Part shown: in pieces, positions 39,776-52,610 of the stretch
Layout: every line of letters starts with the position of its first letter
Position numbering within the stretch: position 1 is the first letter of the stretch
The notes under the pieces: model-generated
Told to the model about the DNA's origin: nothing
The model's database searches: none
What the model saw: only the letters and a program-made list of their open reading frames with translations
NCBI GenBank assembly: GCA_948567375.1
Contig: OX419758.1
Location: 46,195,001-46,259,000 of the forward strand
Direction of reading: 5' to 3'
DNA length: 64,000 nt
Origin: Lunularia cruciata
Lineage: Eukaryota > Streptophyta > Marchantiopsida > Lunulariales > Lunulariaceae
Position numbers and translations under genes: made by a program

Positions 39776-40121
39776 CCTCCTGAAGTGTTATGGGTCATGA
39801 AAAATATGACATGTAAAATTTTACAGGCTGGTGGTCCATAACACTTAAGTACCCAAAATAAATACACTATGTACAAAAGGGTGTTTCAAAAATAAAGTTG
39901 AACAGAATTGGACATTTCAGTAAAGATTCATTAGTTATTCATGGGTCCCTAAAACCAAAATAGGTACATTTATTTAAATGTCCCGTAACAATTTAGGGTT
40001 TGAGTTTTTGTATCTTTTTGGATCACATTTTTGGGTTGTTCTTGGGTACTTAAGTGTTATGGATCACCTGCCTGCAAAATTTTACATGTCATGTTTTTCA
40101 TGACCATAACATTTCAGGAGG
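39776..40121. mobile_element. Foldback / MITE-like element with about 80-bp inverted arms
   Basis: The left arm (39776-39856) and right arm (40042-40121) are near-perfect reverse complements: CCTCCTGAAGTGTTATGG at the outer left pairs with CCATAACATTTCAGGAGG at the outer right, and CATAACACTTAAGTACCCAA pairs with its complement at the inner ends. The spacer is about 185 bp. It encodes no protein. No certain target duplication was seen. Confidence 0.8.
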
Positions 40122-40451
40122 CTATGGGAGCTTTTGCCAAATATTGAGAGATTCTCCTCCCACACCCCATAACACTCTTTTCCATGCAGTTTCTTTTCAT
40201 TTTCCCATAATATTATTTACAACAGCGTTTTGATGCTATGAATAATTTACTTTTGAATTGTCCCAAAGTGTTATATGCTTTTTGCCTTGCAAGGATAAAG
40301 AATCATGTATACTAAAAATGCATAAGATTATGATTGTACAACTTAACATACCCATATTAGGCAAGCAACCACATTGCAATCATAGACATTATAAATTACA
40401 TGTACTTTGCAATACTTTATTGAATATTGTTTGTATTGGAATCAATTAACA

Positions 40452-41390
40452 ATGAACAATCAAATATAAAGCACGAAAGACCTAAAGAGTCAAAAGGCTG
40501 AAAACATAATACAAATCATATGAAATGTGAGTAGTGCATCTGCCCAATATGTAATAAACTGATCTAATGTAGACTAATCTTGGTCATATACTTCTAATGC
40601 TAAAACGTCAAGTTGTAGGAGAGCTAAGAAATCACTACTACTAATCTAATGCCTAACTGTAATCTGTTGGTAGTAAGTGTACTCAACAGAGATATGGTGC
40701 ACATCCTCAACTTTCTCTTTAGAACACAATGTGCAAAGTCACAAGGAATGTTCTATTTGCTACCTTCCTTGTTCTACTTCTAGTCTATAAAAGACCAAGG
40801 ATCAAAATAGTAGAATAGAAGACAAGAGTGAAAGATCACATTGGAACTCTTGAATGAGGTAAACTCCAAATGCCTAGCATAAGCTTGAGCTTTGGTATTT
40901 ATAGAGAACATACAAGGTTCTCAAGAAGTCACCTTCTTAAAGTGCAAGCTAAGCTCAAGAAGCTTTTCAAGAAGCTTCCTTTTAGAAGTTGTCTACTTGG
41001 CATGCAAGCTAAGCTAGTTGAGAAGCTTCCTAAGAAGCTTCCTTCTAGAAGTCACATACTTGGCATGCAAAATAAGCTAGCCAAGAAGCTTCTCAAGAAG
41101 TCACCTACTTGGCATACATTTTACCCGATATTTAGAAGGTACCACAAAACTTGCTATATACTTCTAGGACATTCTTATAATTCTTGCCTAATTTGGCATA
41201 TTTTCTACTTTTTTAGTCTTGACTAACTTGTCTATAAACTCTATATTGTTACATAGTCTATAAGAGCTAGTCCTATAGTGAGCAATGATAGATCTAAGTG
41301 AAGTAGAGATCCTTGCCAAGAGATAATCTTGTTCACAATACATCAACATAGGATTAACAATTGCTTATAGAACACCATCATGGTACCAAT
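40452..41390 (-). pseudogene. LINE C-terminal fragment (zinc-binding region), interrupted by a solo LTR
   Basis: DNA homology to 52119-52610, where the protein text is clear. The sequence is split at 40786-41253 by a family B solo LTR and resumes with AAGAGCTAGTCC..., aligning with AGAGCTAGTTC of the uninterrupted copy. The 3' end is near 40452. No ORF is preserved here. Confidence 0.8.
40786..41253 (-). mobile_element. Solo LTR, family B (468 bp)
   Basis: On the minus strand it begins TGTAACAATATAGAG and ends GGTCTTTTATA. A perfect 5-bp target duplication TAGTC is at 40781-40785 and 41254-41258. The paralogous LINE copy at about 52450-52480 shows the empty site with one TAGTC. It contains a TATA-like CTATAAATACC (minus, about 40896) and several AAGAAGCTTCC blocks. 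Confidence 0.95.
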
Positions 41391-41399
41391 TTCATGACA

Positions 41400-44300
41400 A
41401 AGACAATGTAAGATATAGTACAAACATTTTTTGGTTTTATTTTGGTTTTTTGGTTTTATTTTAAAGAAGAAGTGTATAGTTGAAATTGAATTGAACCCTA
41501 ATGGCAAAGAAATAAGGAGAATTGTGTCTTTAGGTCAGACCCAAAGATGCTTACTTTGTGTCAAGAAAAAGAGAACTTGGATCGGACTTGTCAGGTAAGA
41601 AACCCAAAGTAAGGAAACTTTGCCTCTATGTAATCAACCCAATGCAAAGACAGAGTAACAACCTTCCTTCGAGTGTGCCATTCAAGAATGTACAATCAAG
41701 AAAATGGCTAAGTTGGGAGCGGGATGAAATTGATAGTGACAAGAGGAACACATGCAAAATGCATGATTATCAAGTGAGAAGTGGTTGAGGAATGATCGCA
41801 CATTGTAACACTATAAGGTTAAGCCTTTTTCAAGGGATTTTCAAAATTTTAAGTAAGTATCCTATGACTCTTAGTAGTCATTCCAAAGGAATGCATATTA
41901 CAAAGCTAGTGGAGAGTTTGATTTTCAAGAATCTTGAGGGAGTGAGGATTTCACATCCAAGGGAAGGGATATTTTTCTAGAGATGAAGAGTTAGAGATCA
42001 CATGATGCCAATGAGGGGTGGACAAATAACCTCCAAATCCTATGATTCAAAGGTTAGATGTCGTAGCAAGGATCAACGTCTTGTGTAGACTTCAGATCAC
42101 CTTTCTAGCTTGGAACTTGAACTTGAGTTTTCTAGGTTTCATGGCAGAAATAGCTGCAAGTAATTTTGAGGATGGTCTTGAGGAAGAAGGAAGAGAGGAA
42201 ATTTGGCTCAATGGACAAATTCAGATTGGAGATTAGTCTTAGGGAAGGAGGCTGGTGAGGAGTCCAAAGTCATATTTTATGGGACACAAAAGTCTGCATA
42301 AGAGACCACGGAAGGATGAAATTCATTCAGTGCTCTACGTACAAAGAATGGTTACAAAGTGGATACATATCAAGACCCAATAAGGCAAAGGATCATCAAG
42401 ACAATCATGGTGATCTTCAAGCTAGGCAAAGCACTTACATAATGAAGCACCAGGCGGTGTTCTTCCATCAAATGTTTGCAAGAGAATCATTGCATTGGGC
42501 AAAGTGCTTTCACCAACAAGCAAGGCAAATGATCTAGAATTGGAGAGACAGATTGCTGCCTCATTAATTTATGTTGTTTGCAATTCATTTTTACCTTAGA
42601 TTGAATTTGCTGAGTGCAGTAGAGAGACAAAAGATGGTATCTCACTTTCACCTAAATTTGCAAAGAGAATTAGATGTAGAAGAGCAGCAATACATCTGCC
42701 AAATCCAAAGTAGCAATGACTACTTTGCTAGGACAAGACAACAAAAGAGAGTGGTGGTGACCATCCTGAAGATGAAGAAGTAGACCCAACCCAAGGAAAT
42801 GGTGTCACTAGGACAGCCATGAAAGACAAGAAGGTTAGATCCAAGGCGTGAGGTAGTATTGCAAGACCCGTCATCGAGAGCAAAGTCAAAAGGAAAACCC
42901 AAGTACAAATCAAAAGACTCAGAGGAGGAGGAGGAAGAAGAAGAACTCACATTGCAAAGTGAGGAGTCAAGCAACATGAGTGATAGAGAACCCAAAGTTC
43001 AGAAGCAAGTGGAGGAAGCAACTAAGGAGGAAGATTGGGAGCTCCATGTGGCGATTGATTGGATGGAAGGAAGAGATATTCCTTGTTTGGAATTGCTTGC
43101 TGTTGAGATAGAAGAGCACCAAGAAGAAGAGCCAAGGTTAGTATTCAAATGAGGAACAAGAAAGAAGAAGAATCTACAATCTGCAATTGTAGGACCAAGC
43201 AAAGTGAGTAAAGATGAAGGAGAGGAAGAGAACTTGGAAGAGATGACTCTAAAGGTGAGAAGATCAAGACTTTGGGGTAAGGCACCTTTTGAAGAAACAC
43301 CAATGGAAGCAGAGTATTAAGACCAAGAAGATCCAAGAGATTTTGGTGGAGTACCATACTTGTTAAATATTGTATGTCTATTACTGTTAGAGCTGAAAAA
43401 GAAGGAGGAGGAGCTGAAGAAAGATCATTTGGAAGTAATGGATGAACTACACGTAGTGAAGTATCTAAGTGAATACATAGCAAAGCTGAAGAGGAAGCTA
43501 ACCCAAGGAGAAAAGCAAGCCAAAGAACTTTGAGTTGATGTAGTACTTTGGCAGAAGAAGCTCAAGAACTTGCAAAATGCTTTTGAGGAGCAAGGAGGTC
43601 AGCTTGAAAGTCAAGCTGGAGAATTGAGTAAGTAGAAGACATCTTTTGAGAAGCTGAAAGGAGAATTTTATGAAGCTCGTATTTAAGCTATACATTGAAA
43701 GTGATTGCAATAGTGATGGAACAAGAATTAGAGAGTTTAAAGTCTAGTGCAACAGAGCAAGATCAAGCCTGGCAGCATGAGCAAGAAGGAATAGAGAACA
43801 AGAGAGGTTGCAAGCACTTGTCATCAACGTAGAAGCCCAACTTGCATGTTATATGGAGGAGAAGAAAGTGTTGAAAGCAAAGTTTGAAGATGGACTTAAG
43901 ATGTACAGTGAAGAGTTGCAGGTGGAACAAACTTGAGGCCATACATTAGAGGAAGTAGAAGACGTAGTCAAGAAGTTAAAAGTGATGTTGAAGATGGAAG
44001 TAGAAATCAAAGCAGAATAATTGAGATTGCACAAGTTGAAACTGTTAGTGCAAGAGATGAGGAAAAGAAAGGTGAAGGACATAGACATGAATAACTTGTT
44101 GATTTGCTTGAGAGAAAGAGTAGATGAAAATATGTTAGAGATATGAGATAATGTGAGTTTCAGGTTAGAATTAGTAAAGTCAGAGTTAGATCATATTAGT
44201 AGTATTCTGATGGAGAAAGTATCAATTGGATACAAAGTAAGTGAAGTAGTAGTGCAAGCGTCTTTGGGTGAGTTACTTGAGACATCAGGAGAGAGTGGGT

Positions 44301-44521
44301 TAGAGGATAAAGATGTAAATAGATTAGTTATGACTTCAATTAGAGTTCCAACTAAAGAGAAGATGGAATTAATAGAAGATTTAGTAGTAATAGATAAGTC
44401 CAAAGTACAAGATATGAAGGAAGTTACATTGGGTGTAGAAGATGAAGTAGAAGTAGACATTGGATCGGATCCGATTTCTAATTGATTTGAGATTTGAATC
44501 AACAGATATGAAGAAATGGGT
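41400..44521 (+). pseudogene. T post-integrase ORF, copy 2 (truncated T element)
   Basis: Homologous to 23025-23346 plus 29449-32009. Readable frames: 42042-42236 (globular part), 42316-42537 and 42571-42783 (FFHQMFARESLHWAKCF, HFHLNLQRELDVEEQQYI), 42859-43152 with a poly-Glu run and EELTLQSEESSNMSD, and 44153-44485 (SFRLELVKSELDHISSILM). The acidic motif and the coiled-coil part are conserved between the two copies despite stops. RT and integrase are absent, so the copy is 5'-truncated at about 41400 against LINE sequence. Confidence 0.65.
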
Positions 44522-45266
44522 TGCCATTCCAGATCTTGAGATTGTTAGGAAGTGGTATTTTAATTAGTAATTATCAAAGTGTTGTGCCTATTAAAAGGAA
44601 ACATTTGCAATGTGGTGTTGTTCAGTTCAATATTCATATTTTTTAAGTTGAGTAAAGCAGAGTGATGTAACTTAATGCTCATCATTTTAGCTTAATTCTG
44701 AGTATCAATCCTATATGTGTTTGTGAGTGTCTAGAGAATATTGAAGTGCAAGTCAATAAGCTTGTTAGATGTTAGATTCCGCAATGCTGATTTCATTCTA
44801 TGTGTTTGATCTTGAGTGGATACCAATCAAAGCAATGCCTTGACAGATCTTTGAAGAATTGTAGTGTTGATAGTATTATGCATTTGTAAGCACAATGTTG
44901 GATTGATGCAAAGCAACTTTGATCAAGAAAGTTGTGCCTTCAGTGGAAAGGTAGAACACAATTCCAAAGCAAATTAGTTTCATAGTGAAGTAGCCTTCTT
45001 TGGGAAGGATTAAATCATCACAATCAAAGTTGATGTAAAGATTTGAATGAATTGTGATTTTAAGTGTTGTTAATTTGTGGCAAGATTGCAAATTAGTGAT
45101 TGTTACTCTCTTTTGGGTGTGGTTTCTACTTGAGAGATTAAAGAAAAACTCAAGAAGGACCGTTTGTTACATTTTACTTTGTATTTGACCATTTTTGAAT
45201 CATATCTCTAGGGGAACAAATTGTTACTTACTAATTACCACAAAAGTGATACTTGTTAGGTTGTTA
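44522..45266 (+). repeat. LTR of element T, copy 2
   Basis: Homologous to 32010-32782 over its length, including TTACTCTCTTTTGGGTGTGG and the terminal AAGTGATACTTGTTAGGTTG. It has the un-palindromised version of the hairpin site. It is followed directly by LINE sequence. Confidence 0.65.
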
Positions 45267-47061
45267 GATAAGAATTGCTCCTTGATCACCTCTCATTATG
45301 CAATAAACACTAACCTCTAATGTTGCTCAAAATGTTCCACCTTGTAGCCCACACAATCAAATATGTATAGCAACCAATAGATAGAATTGCATAAAGAGCT
45401 TGGTAGGGAAGTCTTTCATGCTCCATGGACCTCACCTTAGAGGCATATGTGAGAGCTAAGAACAAAGCTTCAATTTCAAGAGGCAAAAATCATGTTTCAA
45501 CAAGCAAACTCCTTATGTTTATAAGGAGTTTGAGTCCTCACACCAAGTTAATCACATAAAAACACTTTATGACCTCTCTCAAACTTTTGCCACCATGACC
45601 CCAAATTTGAGCACCATAGAGAACCATTGGTTGTACAAGAGATCTGAACAACACATTCTTCAAATCCCATGTGGTAAAATAAGCAATTCTAGAGAAATTC
45701 ATGAGTGAATACAAAGCTCTAAACCTTACATTAATTCTATTCTTTGCACAAGTAGACCAGCCATAGTCATGAGAAAGCTCAATCTCCAAGTACTTGTAAG
45801 AAGAAATATGCTCTAAGTGATTACTATCAAAGAAGAAAGGTGTGATACCTTTAGAACCTTGGACTTATCAAGGTTCACCTTCATCTTTTTTTAATTACAA
45901 AACAAAAGGAGAGAATCCAACAACTTTATGAACTCTCTAGATTTTTGGAGAGGAGCACTATTTCATCTGCATAAAGGAGTGCATGTATCATCAAAGAGCC
46001 AAAATGCACACTTATAGCTCCAACTTCCATGAGTACTCTCTTTGGGTCATAAACAAAGATTTCAAACAAAGTTAGAGATAGAAAGTAACCTTGGATCACC
46101 TCCATTATGCTTAGGACATCTTGAGAACTCAAATATGAGAGTCTCACAACCACCTTGTCATAGAGTCTAGAGATAGCACCAATCAAATCTAGTGAAACAC
46201 CAACTTTATTAAGTCTCTCACTTAGAGATTTCCTAAGCACCTTATTCAAGATCTTCTTGAAATCAATAATTGTAACATAGAGAGATCTTCTAACACCTTT
46301 GGACTTCCACCACAAAATATGAAGTACTAATAGATGATGCAAACCAGCTTGGCATTTGGCACAAATTTTGTGCGTTTCAGCCCAAGTACTCAACTTGGGT
46401 TTCAAAATTTGACCATATAACTTGGAAAAGATACTACAAACTAGTATGGTATGGTGATTGGTGACAACATCCCTCTGGCCAAAATTATGAATGAGAACTA
46501 CCTTCTTCAAGCACCATCTATCAGAAAAGCTACCTCTAATTACTTCATTCAAGAGAGAAGTGAGTACAAGAATCAAATGATTGATATCCTATTTCAAATT
46601 TCAACACAAATTCCATCAAGGTCTTCAATCTTACCATCGGCCAACTTCTTGAGTTGGTACTTGACATCCGCTTTAGAGATGGTGCAACAAGATCCAAGGC
46701 TAGGTGCCATGCATGGAGCATTAAAGAAGAAGTATAGATCCTTCATATAGTTACAGAGCTCTTTCAAGTCTAGCAATGGAGATGGAGATCTAACAACAAC
46801 CTTCTTCCAAACGGCCTTGGGATTGCTCCTCAGTTCAGTGTTCAACTTAGCCCCCCTTAAGTCCCAAAATTTTTTGCTTCTTGCACTTCACCAACTTTCT
46901 ATAAGAGACAAAAGAAAGTTTTTGTGTAGTTTGATCAAGAGACCTATCTATAGCTTTGATCCTTGCTATTTTACAATAAGCATCATACCACCTATTGCAA
47001 GGGAGACCAAGTCTCTTCTTGTGATATGCTCTTGGAAACAAACTAGTTGATGTAAATTGAA
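45267..47061 (-). pseudogene. LINE reverse transcriptase fragment, copy 1
   Basis: Minus-strand frame 46594-46845 reads NPKAVWKKVV, then LKKLADGKIEDLDGI (a typical N-terminal LINE RT block). Frame 45926-46576 reads AGLHHLLVLHILWWKSKGV, then VIQGYFLSLTLFEIFV, then LLYADEIVLLSKN, where the catalytic box is YADE (usual YADD). Frame 45538-45789 carries SHDYGWSTCAKNRINVRF and VLYGAQIWG of the thumb region. No endonuclease domain lies in the window. Frames are broken. The right end meets the B 5' LTR. Confidence 0.88.
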
Positions 47062-47520
47062 TGTAACAATATGGATTTTATAAATGAGTTAGTTGAGACT
47101 AACAAAGCAAATAAGCCAAAGAATTATAAGAATATTCTAGAAGCATCTAAGAAGTTACTTGGTACTTTCTAAGTATAAGGTAATGTGCATATCAAGTGGT
47201 GACTTCTAGAAAGAAGTTTCCTAACTAGCTTAGCATGCACACCAAGTACATGGCTTCTAGAAGGAAGCTTCCCAACTAGCTTAGCTTGCATGTCAAGTAG
47301 GCAACTTTTAGAAGGACGCTTCTCAAGAAGCTTCCCAATTAGCCTGGCTTGCACTCTAAGAAGGCAACTTTTAGGAAGCTTCTTGAGAAGTTTCTCAAGA
47401 GCCTTTTATGTTATTTATAAATAATAAAGCCCAAGCTCATGCTAGGCATTTGGAGTTCCCTCATTCAAGAGCCCCAATGTGATCTTTCACTGCTCTTATT
47501 TCTCTCCTTGGTCTTTTATA
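47062..47520 (+). repeat. 5' LTR of plus-strand element B (459 bp)
   Basis: Starts TGTAACAATATGG and ends GGTCTTTTATA. It has a TATA-like TTATTTATAAATAATAAAG at about 47410 and repeated CTTCTAGAAGGAAGCTTCC-type blocks upstream of it. It is homologous to the LTRs at 40786, 53406 and 59235. Confidence 0.92.
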
Positions 47521-47559
47521 TTTGTATTAGAGCAAGAATGGGATGGATGGAATCTATGG

Positions 47560-48640
47560 ATTACCAAATCTATTTTTGCTAAACCATTGGGATTTTTTTT
47601 GTCCATGTACTACCCAAGCATCGTTTCATGAAATTCATCATCTCACACTTTGGGTGGAAATTTTTTAATATGATCATCTTGTACAACAAACCCTTGGTAC
47701 TTCCAATTGTAACTTATGAAGAACAGTGGACTCGTTGCATCTACATGTTAGTGTAGATAATTGTAGGTAGTTTGATATAGTATTATCCATGGCAACAATG
47801 TCTAAAGTTATTATTATTATGCAATAACAAATCAAGCATCTTACTTGATTTTTGGAAGAACAAGACCATCAATGACAAGAGCATACAGAGAGAGAACACC
47901 ATTTTGAGAAGGAGAAGAGAAAATCCAATTTCCAAAGCCTAAGGCACTTGAAGGCAAGAATCTCTTGGACATAATGGAGAATTTTGTGTTTGATTGTGAA
48001 TGTTATTTTGAAGTTATAAATCTTTAAGATGACAAGAGATATATTCTCTTGGCTTCAAGCCAAGTAGATAGAGTGGTAAAATTATGGTGGCAATTCCAAG
48101 TGGAGCAAGCTCAATGGAAATTTTTTGTGCCAATTTTGATATGGCAAGAGTGAAATAATTGGGCAATTCCACATGCCACACAAGATAGATTGGCAAAAGT
48201 GAAACAAATTGGTTCTATAAGAAGTTACATCACTCAATTCTAGAAAATCATAATGAAAATTCTAAATATACTAGAAAGTGAAACTCTAGATCAATTTGTG
48301 AGAGGTTTAAAGTCATGCACCAAATAAGAAGTGACCATATAGGAGCCTAAATATTTAGAATAAGCCATGCAATTGGTTGAGCACTTTGATTATTTGGTTG
48401 CAACACTTGGTCTTGACCTTGGCCATCACAAAACCTACTCACACACTACACATGGGTGGAGGAGCCGGCACCAATGGAGATCAATGCCATCCAATGCAGA
48501 CCACTTGCCATTATAGATAGGGAAGATTATAACAAAATGGAGGTTGCTTTTATTATCACCAAATTGTGCATCACATTGTTGAATATCCATCAAGAATAAA
48601 TGACTCCGACAATTCATCCAAATGGAGTTCATAGAATGTG
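47560..48640 (+). pseudogene. Plus-strand element B gag, decayed
   Basis: DNA homology to 58030-59200 on the other strand. The zinc knuckle is recognisable near 48540-48590 as GGCFYYHQIVHHIVEY, with two of the three Cys changed to Tyr. No long frame. Confidence 0.7.
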
Positions 48641-48689
48641 ATGATCAAAGAAATGAAGAATCTAATAGGAAAATTCAAGCCACCTATTG

Positions 48690-49060
48690 AGAACTTGATT
48701 ACTTCAAATCGGATTGAAAGTTCAACCTATACAAGTTGTTTCACTTGCAAGGTATTATCTTTGATTGTGATTGTAGGATTTTGGTTGATTTTGGAAGTTT
48801 GGAGAATTGCATATTCATGTAATTAGCAAAGGAATTTAGTATTCTTATAAAGCTAATAATTGGAAATAGATTGATGATAGTGGATGGTAGAAATTGTTTT
48901 GCATTTTGTATCTCACATCCTATTACATTCAAGATTGGAAAGAAGTATTTGGAGTGAATGAGATTTGTAGTGGCACCTCTACACTATGATGTCATTTTAG
49001 GTTTACCTTGGCTTGAACATCATAAGGTTCAATTTGATTGGATGTGATGATAAATCCAAG
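48690..49060 (+). pseudogene. Plus-strand element B protease
   Basis: ILVDFGSLENC (active-site block, D-F-G-S instead of D-T/S-G-A) and MRFVVAPLHYDVILGLPWLEHH (second block) are readable, separated by stops. The same D-F-G-S variant occurs in the minus-strand B element. Confidence 0.85.
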
Positions 49061-49107
49061 TACAATACCAAGTACAATACCAAGGTGAGAAGTACCAATT
49101 AGTTTAT

Positions 49108-50340
49108 TTGGCACCTTTGAGTAAGACACCTAAGAATAATCAATCCCAAGATTGGAAGTTTGTCAGTAAAGTAAGCATAAAGCAAGCTTTGGAGGAAGAT
49201 ATTCCTATTTTTGCAGTGTGGATCAAGCTTATTGTGAATGGAAAATTTGTTGAGGACCAAAAGAATCATCAAGCAATGGTTGATCAAATAGTTCAAGAGT
49301 TTGCAGTTGTGTTTCTAGATGATATGCCAAAGGGATCACCCTCTAATTGTGGTATGCACTTCAAGATTGAGTTATTCCTAAGAAATACTCCAATGAGTAG
49401 ACCAATCTATCATCTCTCACTAAAGAAGTTGGGGAATCTTTGAATAACACTAATAGAGTTGTTAGAGAAGGATTCCATACAATATATCACATTTCCTTGG
49501 GGAACACTAGTACTATTTGTCCCAAAGAAGGATGGAGAACTTCACTTTGTATTGATTATTGTCGCCTTGATAAATAAACAATGAATAATGCATATCCCTT
49601 GTCTCAAATTGATAGCTTGCTAGATCAATTGAGTGGAGCAAAATACTACTCCAAGTTGAATCTCCAAAGTGACTATTGGTATATTTCCATAGATAGAGAG
49701 GATGTGCAAAAGATTACTTTTTTCATAAGGTATGGGCATTTTGAATGGAAAGTTCTACCTTTTAGGGTCACTAATGCTCCAATAGTCTTCATGAATCAGA
49801 TGCATCAAGTGTTGGATGGGCTATTGGATTGGTATGTGATGGTGTTCTTGGATGATATTTTAATTTATAGCAAGACAAAGGCAATACATGAAAATCACAT
49901 GCACGAAGTCCTAAGATGATTACATCAATGGAAATTTTATTGTAAGAAGTCAAAGTGTGCATTTTGGCAAAATAAAGTTACCTTCTTGGGTCATAAGATT
50001 TTATAAGAGGGGATCAAAATGGAAGAGGAAAAATTCAAACCATTATTGATTGGTCTATTCCAAAGGATGTCATAGACGTTCGAGCATTTAATGGATTGGC
50101 AAGTTTTTACCAATGGTTCATCCACTAGTATGCTCATGTAGCCGCACCATTTGACCGACCTCTCGGAGAAGGCCTCAAGCTTTTAATGGACCACCAAGCA
50201 TGAAGAAGCATTCTAGCAGCTAAAAATATGGTGTCTTCAAGACACATTCTTCAACCATATGATATTCAACTACCTTATGTGGTTGATTTTGATGCTTTTA
50301 ACTTTATCATTGGAGTTGTGTTGCAACAGGAATTCCTTAC
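49108..50340 (+). pseudogene. Plus-strand element B reverse transcriptase and start of RNase H
   Basis: Frame 49108-49443 contains the pre-RT block (NHQAMVDQIVQEFAVVFLDD, TPMSRPIYHLS). Frame 49581-49919 contains DQLSGAKYYSKLNLQSDYW, VLPFRVTNAPIVF and an intact catalytic box VFLDDILIYSK. The connection (AFNGLASFY-type) and RNase H start (VVDFDAFNF) follow in shifted frames to about 50340. Stops occur after each block. Confidence 0.9.
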
Positions 50341-51890
50341 AAGTTACATCCCATTGCATTTATGTCTTGTTGACCAAACACTATAAAAATAAACTACTCT
50401 GCTTGAGATAAAAGACAACTAGCAATGGTATATTCTACCAAGGTATAGAGATATTATCTCTTGGGGAAACAAGTGATCATGCAAACTGATCATAAACTCT
50501 TGTTGCAAACATAATATTTGGAGCACATGATGAGTCAATATCATTGATAAGAGGCACAACTATAGTTTTTTGACCTCAAACTTAAGTACAAACCTGGTAG
50601 GTTCTATATCATCCTTGATGTCTTATGACAATGACGTAATTGAAGTCTCTTCTTCTCATCAAGATGGCAATTATGATGGTGTCAATCAACTCAAAAGTCC
50701 AAATTGAGTTTAGGATTGCTTTACAACAAGACTTCTTCTTTTTTATGGTACAAGGTCATCTTGCAACACATGATAAGGAATACACTACCTTCTTCTTCAA
50801 GGAAGACCTTCTATTTTGTAAGAACCGGATCTATATCCCAACCAAAGGTGATCTACAACTTGTTTGCCTTTAAGAATCCCATGACTTACCAATCATTGGT
50901 CACATGGGTGTGGACAAGACCTTAGATATCCTTCAACGTTAATGGTGGTGGCCCAACATAGCACAAGATGTTCAAGAGTTTGTCCAATCTTGTGAGAGTT
51001 GTCAATGCAACAAGGCCAACAACTAGAAACTGAGTGGACTCCTTCAACCCCTTCCCATCTCATCTACTTGATGAACGCATGACTTAAGATCTCATCACAT
51101 CCTTACCCAAGACAAAGCAAGGTCACATGCAATCATGGTGTTTTTCCATAAGTGTAGTAAGCAAATCCATTTGACACCAGCCTTTGATATAGTGGATGTT
51201 CTAATATTGGCCTCAATCTACTTTTACAATGTCTTATGGGATGCCTTGTATACTCATCTTTGACTGTGATCTTTGATTCACCAAAAAAAATTGGCAAGCA
51301 TTCTTCCAACTACTCAATACCAAACTTGTTTTTCCCATGACCTGTCATCCTCAAACTAATTGACAAACTGAACATGCAATTTGCACCTTGGAAGATATGC
51401 TTTGTACTTTTGTAAACATTCATCATACCAATTGGGATGAATGTCTTGCAGTCCTCCAATAATTCCAAATATGCAAGCACCAAATTCTCTCCCTTCTTCC
51501 TTAATTTTGGCCAAGACCCACTTGTTCTAGATTCCCTTGTAACTTTTCCTCCATCTTATGTTCCTCATACTTCCACCTTCTTGACCACAATATCCTAATC
51601 ACTATAACAAGCTAAATCTCATCTCCTTGTTGCTCAAAATCATCAAAAACAATATATTGATCAACATTTTTATGATCTCACTTTTCAACTTGGTGTTAAG
51701 TTCATGCTTTCTTCTTGGAACCTACCTCTCCCAATTGATACCCCAGTTCATAAACTTCTCCTCATTAGATAGGTCTATTTGATGTCACCCAAATCATTTC
51801 TTCTATTGCTTATCAACTTGCCTTGCTTTGTCATATGAAAATCCACCTTGTCTTTCATGTTTCCAAGTTGAAATCCTTTATTGCTAATCC
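50341..51890 (+). pseudogene. Plus-strand element B RNase H end and integrase
   Basis: DNA homology to the minus-strand B integrase. Readable blocks: HMGVDKTL-type text near 50900-50930, SCESCQCNKA-type text near 50985-51020, and TCHPQTN...TEHAICTLEDML near 51340-51400 (third acidic block). It is heavily frameshifted. Confidence 0.8.
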
Positions 51891-51929
51891 ATCCTTTTTC
51901 TCATATCCAACTTACTCTTCTTCCTTGCA

Positions 51930-52045
51930 CATTGCCACATTCAACATGGCCGTCAACAACATAATGAGTACAAAACCCTTTGGAAAAGGTATCCCCTTTA
52001 TGATATTATTTGGGAGCCTCTTTCTCATCTCTACAATGCATAACA
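51930..52045 (+). pseudogene. Plus-strand element B chromodomain
   Basis: In one frame from about 51935: CHIQHGRQQHNEYKTLWKRY, then PLYD, then IWEPLSHLYNA and a stop. It aligns with the chromodomain of the minus-strand copy. The N-terminal part is in another frame. Confidence 0.75.
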
Positions 52046-52118
52046 ACCATTTAGGAGTTTGAAGCTTCCATGGTGAAAAGGAAGTCACCAACTAATGGTG
52101 AGGAATTATGTAACAATA

Positions 52119-52610
52119 TGAAACAAACAATGAAATATAAAGCCCGGAAGACCCAAAGAGTCCAAAGGTTGAAAACACAATACAAAACACATGAAATGTG
52201 AGCCTAGGCAAGAGCCTAGGACATATGACCAATTTGTAGCAAATTGATCCGATGTAAAATAATCTTGGCCATACACTTGCCTAATGCTAAAGCCTCAATC
52301 TGTAAGAGAATTGAGAAATCACTACAACTAATTTGATGTCTATCTCTGATCTGCTGGTAACAAGGACATTCAACAAACACATGGTGCTCATCCTCAACTT
52401 TGCTCATAGTACACAATATGCAAAGTCGCATGAAGTGCTCTATCTGCTGCCAATGTCCTTGTTCTACTTTTAGTCTATCAGAGCTAGTTCTATACTGAGC
52501 AATAACATGTCTAAGTTAAGTAGAAATCCTAGCCAAGAGATAATCTTGCTCACAATACATCAACATAAGATTTAAAAATTGCTAAAAGAACACCATCTTG
52601 GTACTGGTGT
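52119..52610 (-). pseudogene. LINE C-terminal zinc-binding fragment (uninterrupted copy)
   Basis: Minus-strand frame 52216-52431 reads RLCILCTMSKVEDEHHVFVE, then CPCYQQIRDRH: the C-x2-C...H...C zinc-binding module found after RT in plant LINEs. Upstream text (EQDYLLARIS..., HVIAQYRTSSDRLKVEQGHW) lies in the same reading. It is a paralogue of 40452-41390 and shows that copy's empty target site. Its 3' end abuts 12 bases of a B LTR. Confidence 0.85.

Larger units (their letters stand above)
47062..52120 (+). mobile_element. Element B, plus-strand copy (3' LTR missing)
   Basis: A 5' LTR (47062-47520) is followed by a primer-binding site TTGTATTAGAGC (47522), gag, protease, RT, RNase H, integrase and chromodomain, then a purine-rich GGTGAGGAATTA and the first 12 bases of a 3' LTR (TGTAACAATATG, 52109-52120), where LINE sequence takes over. 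It is closely related to the complete minus-strand element at 53406-59658. Confidence 0.9.
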
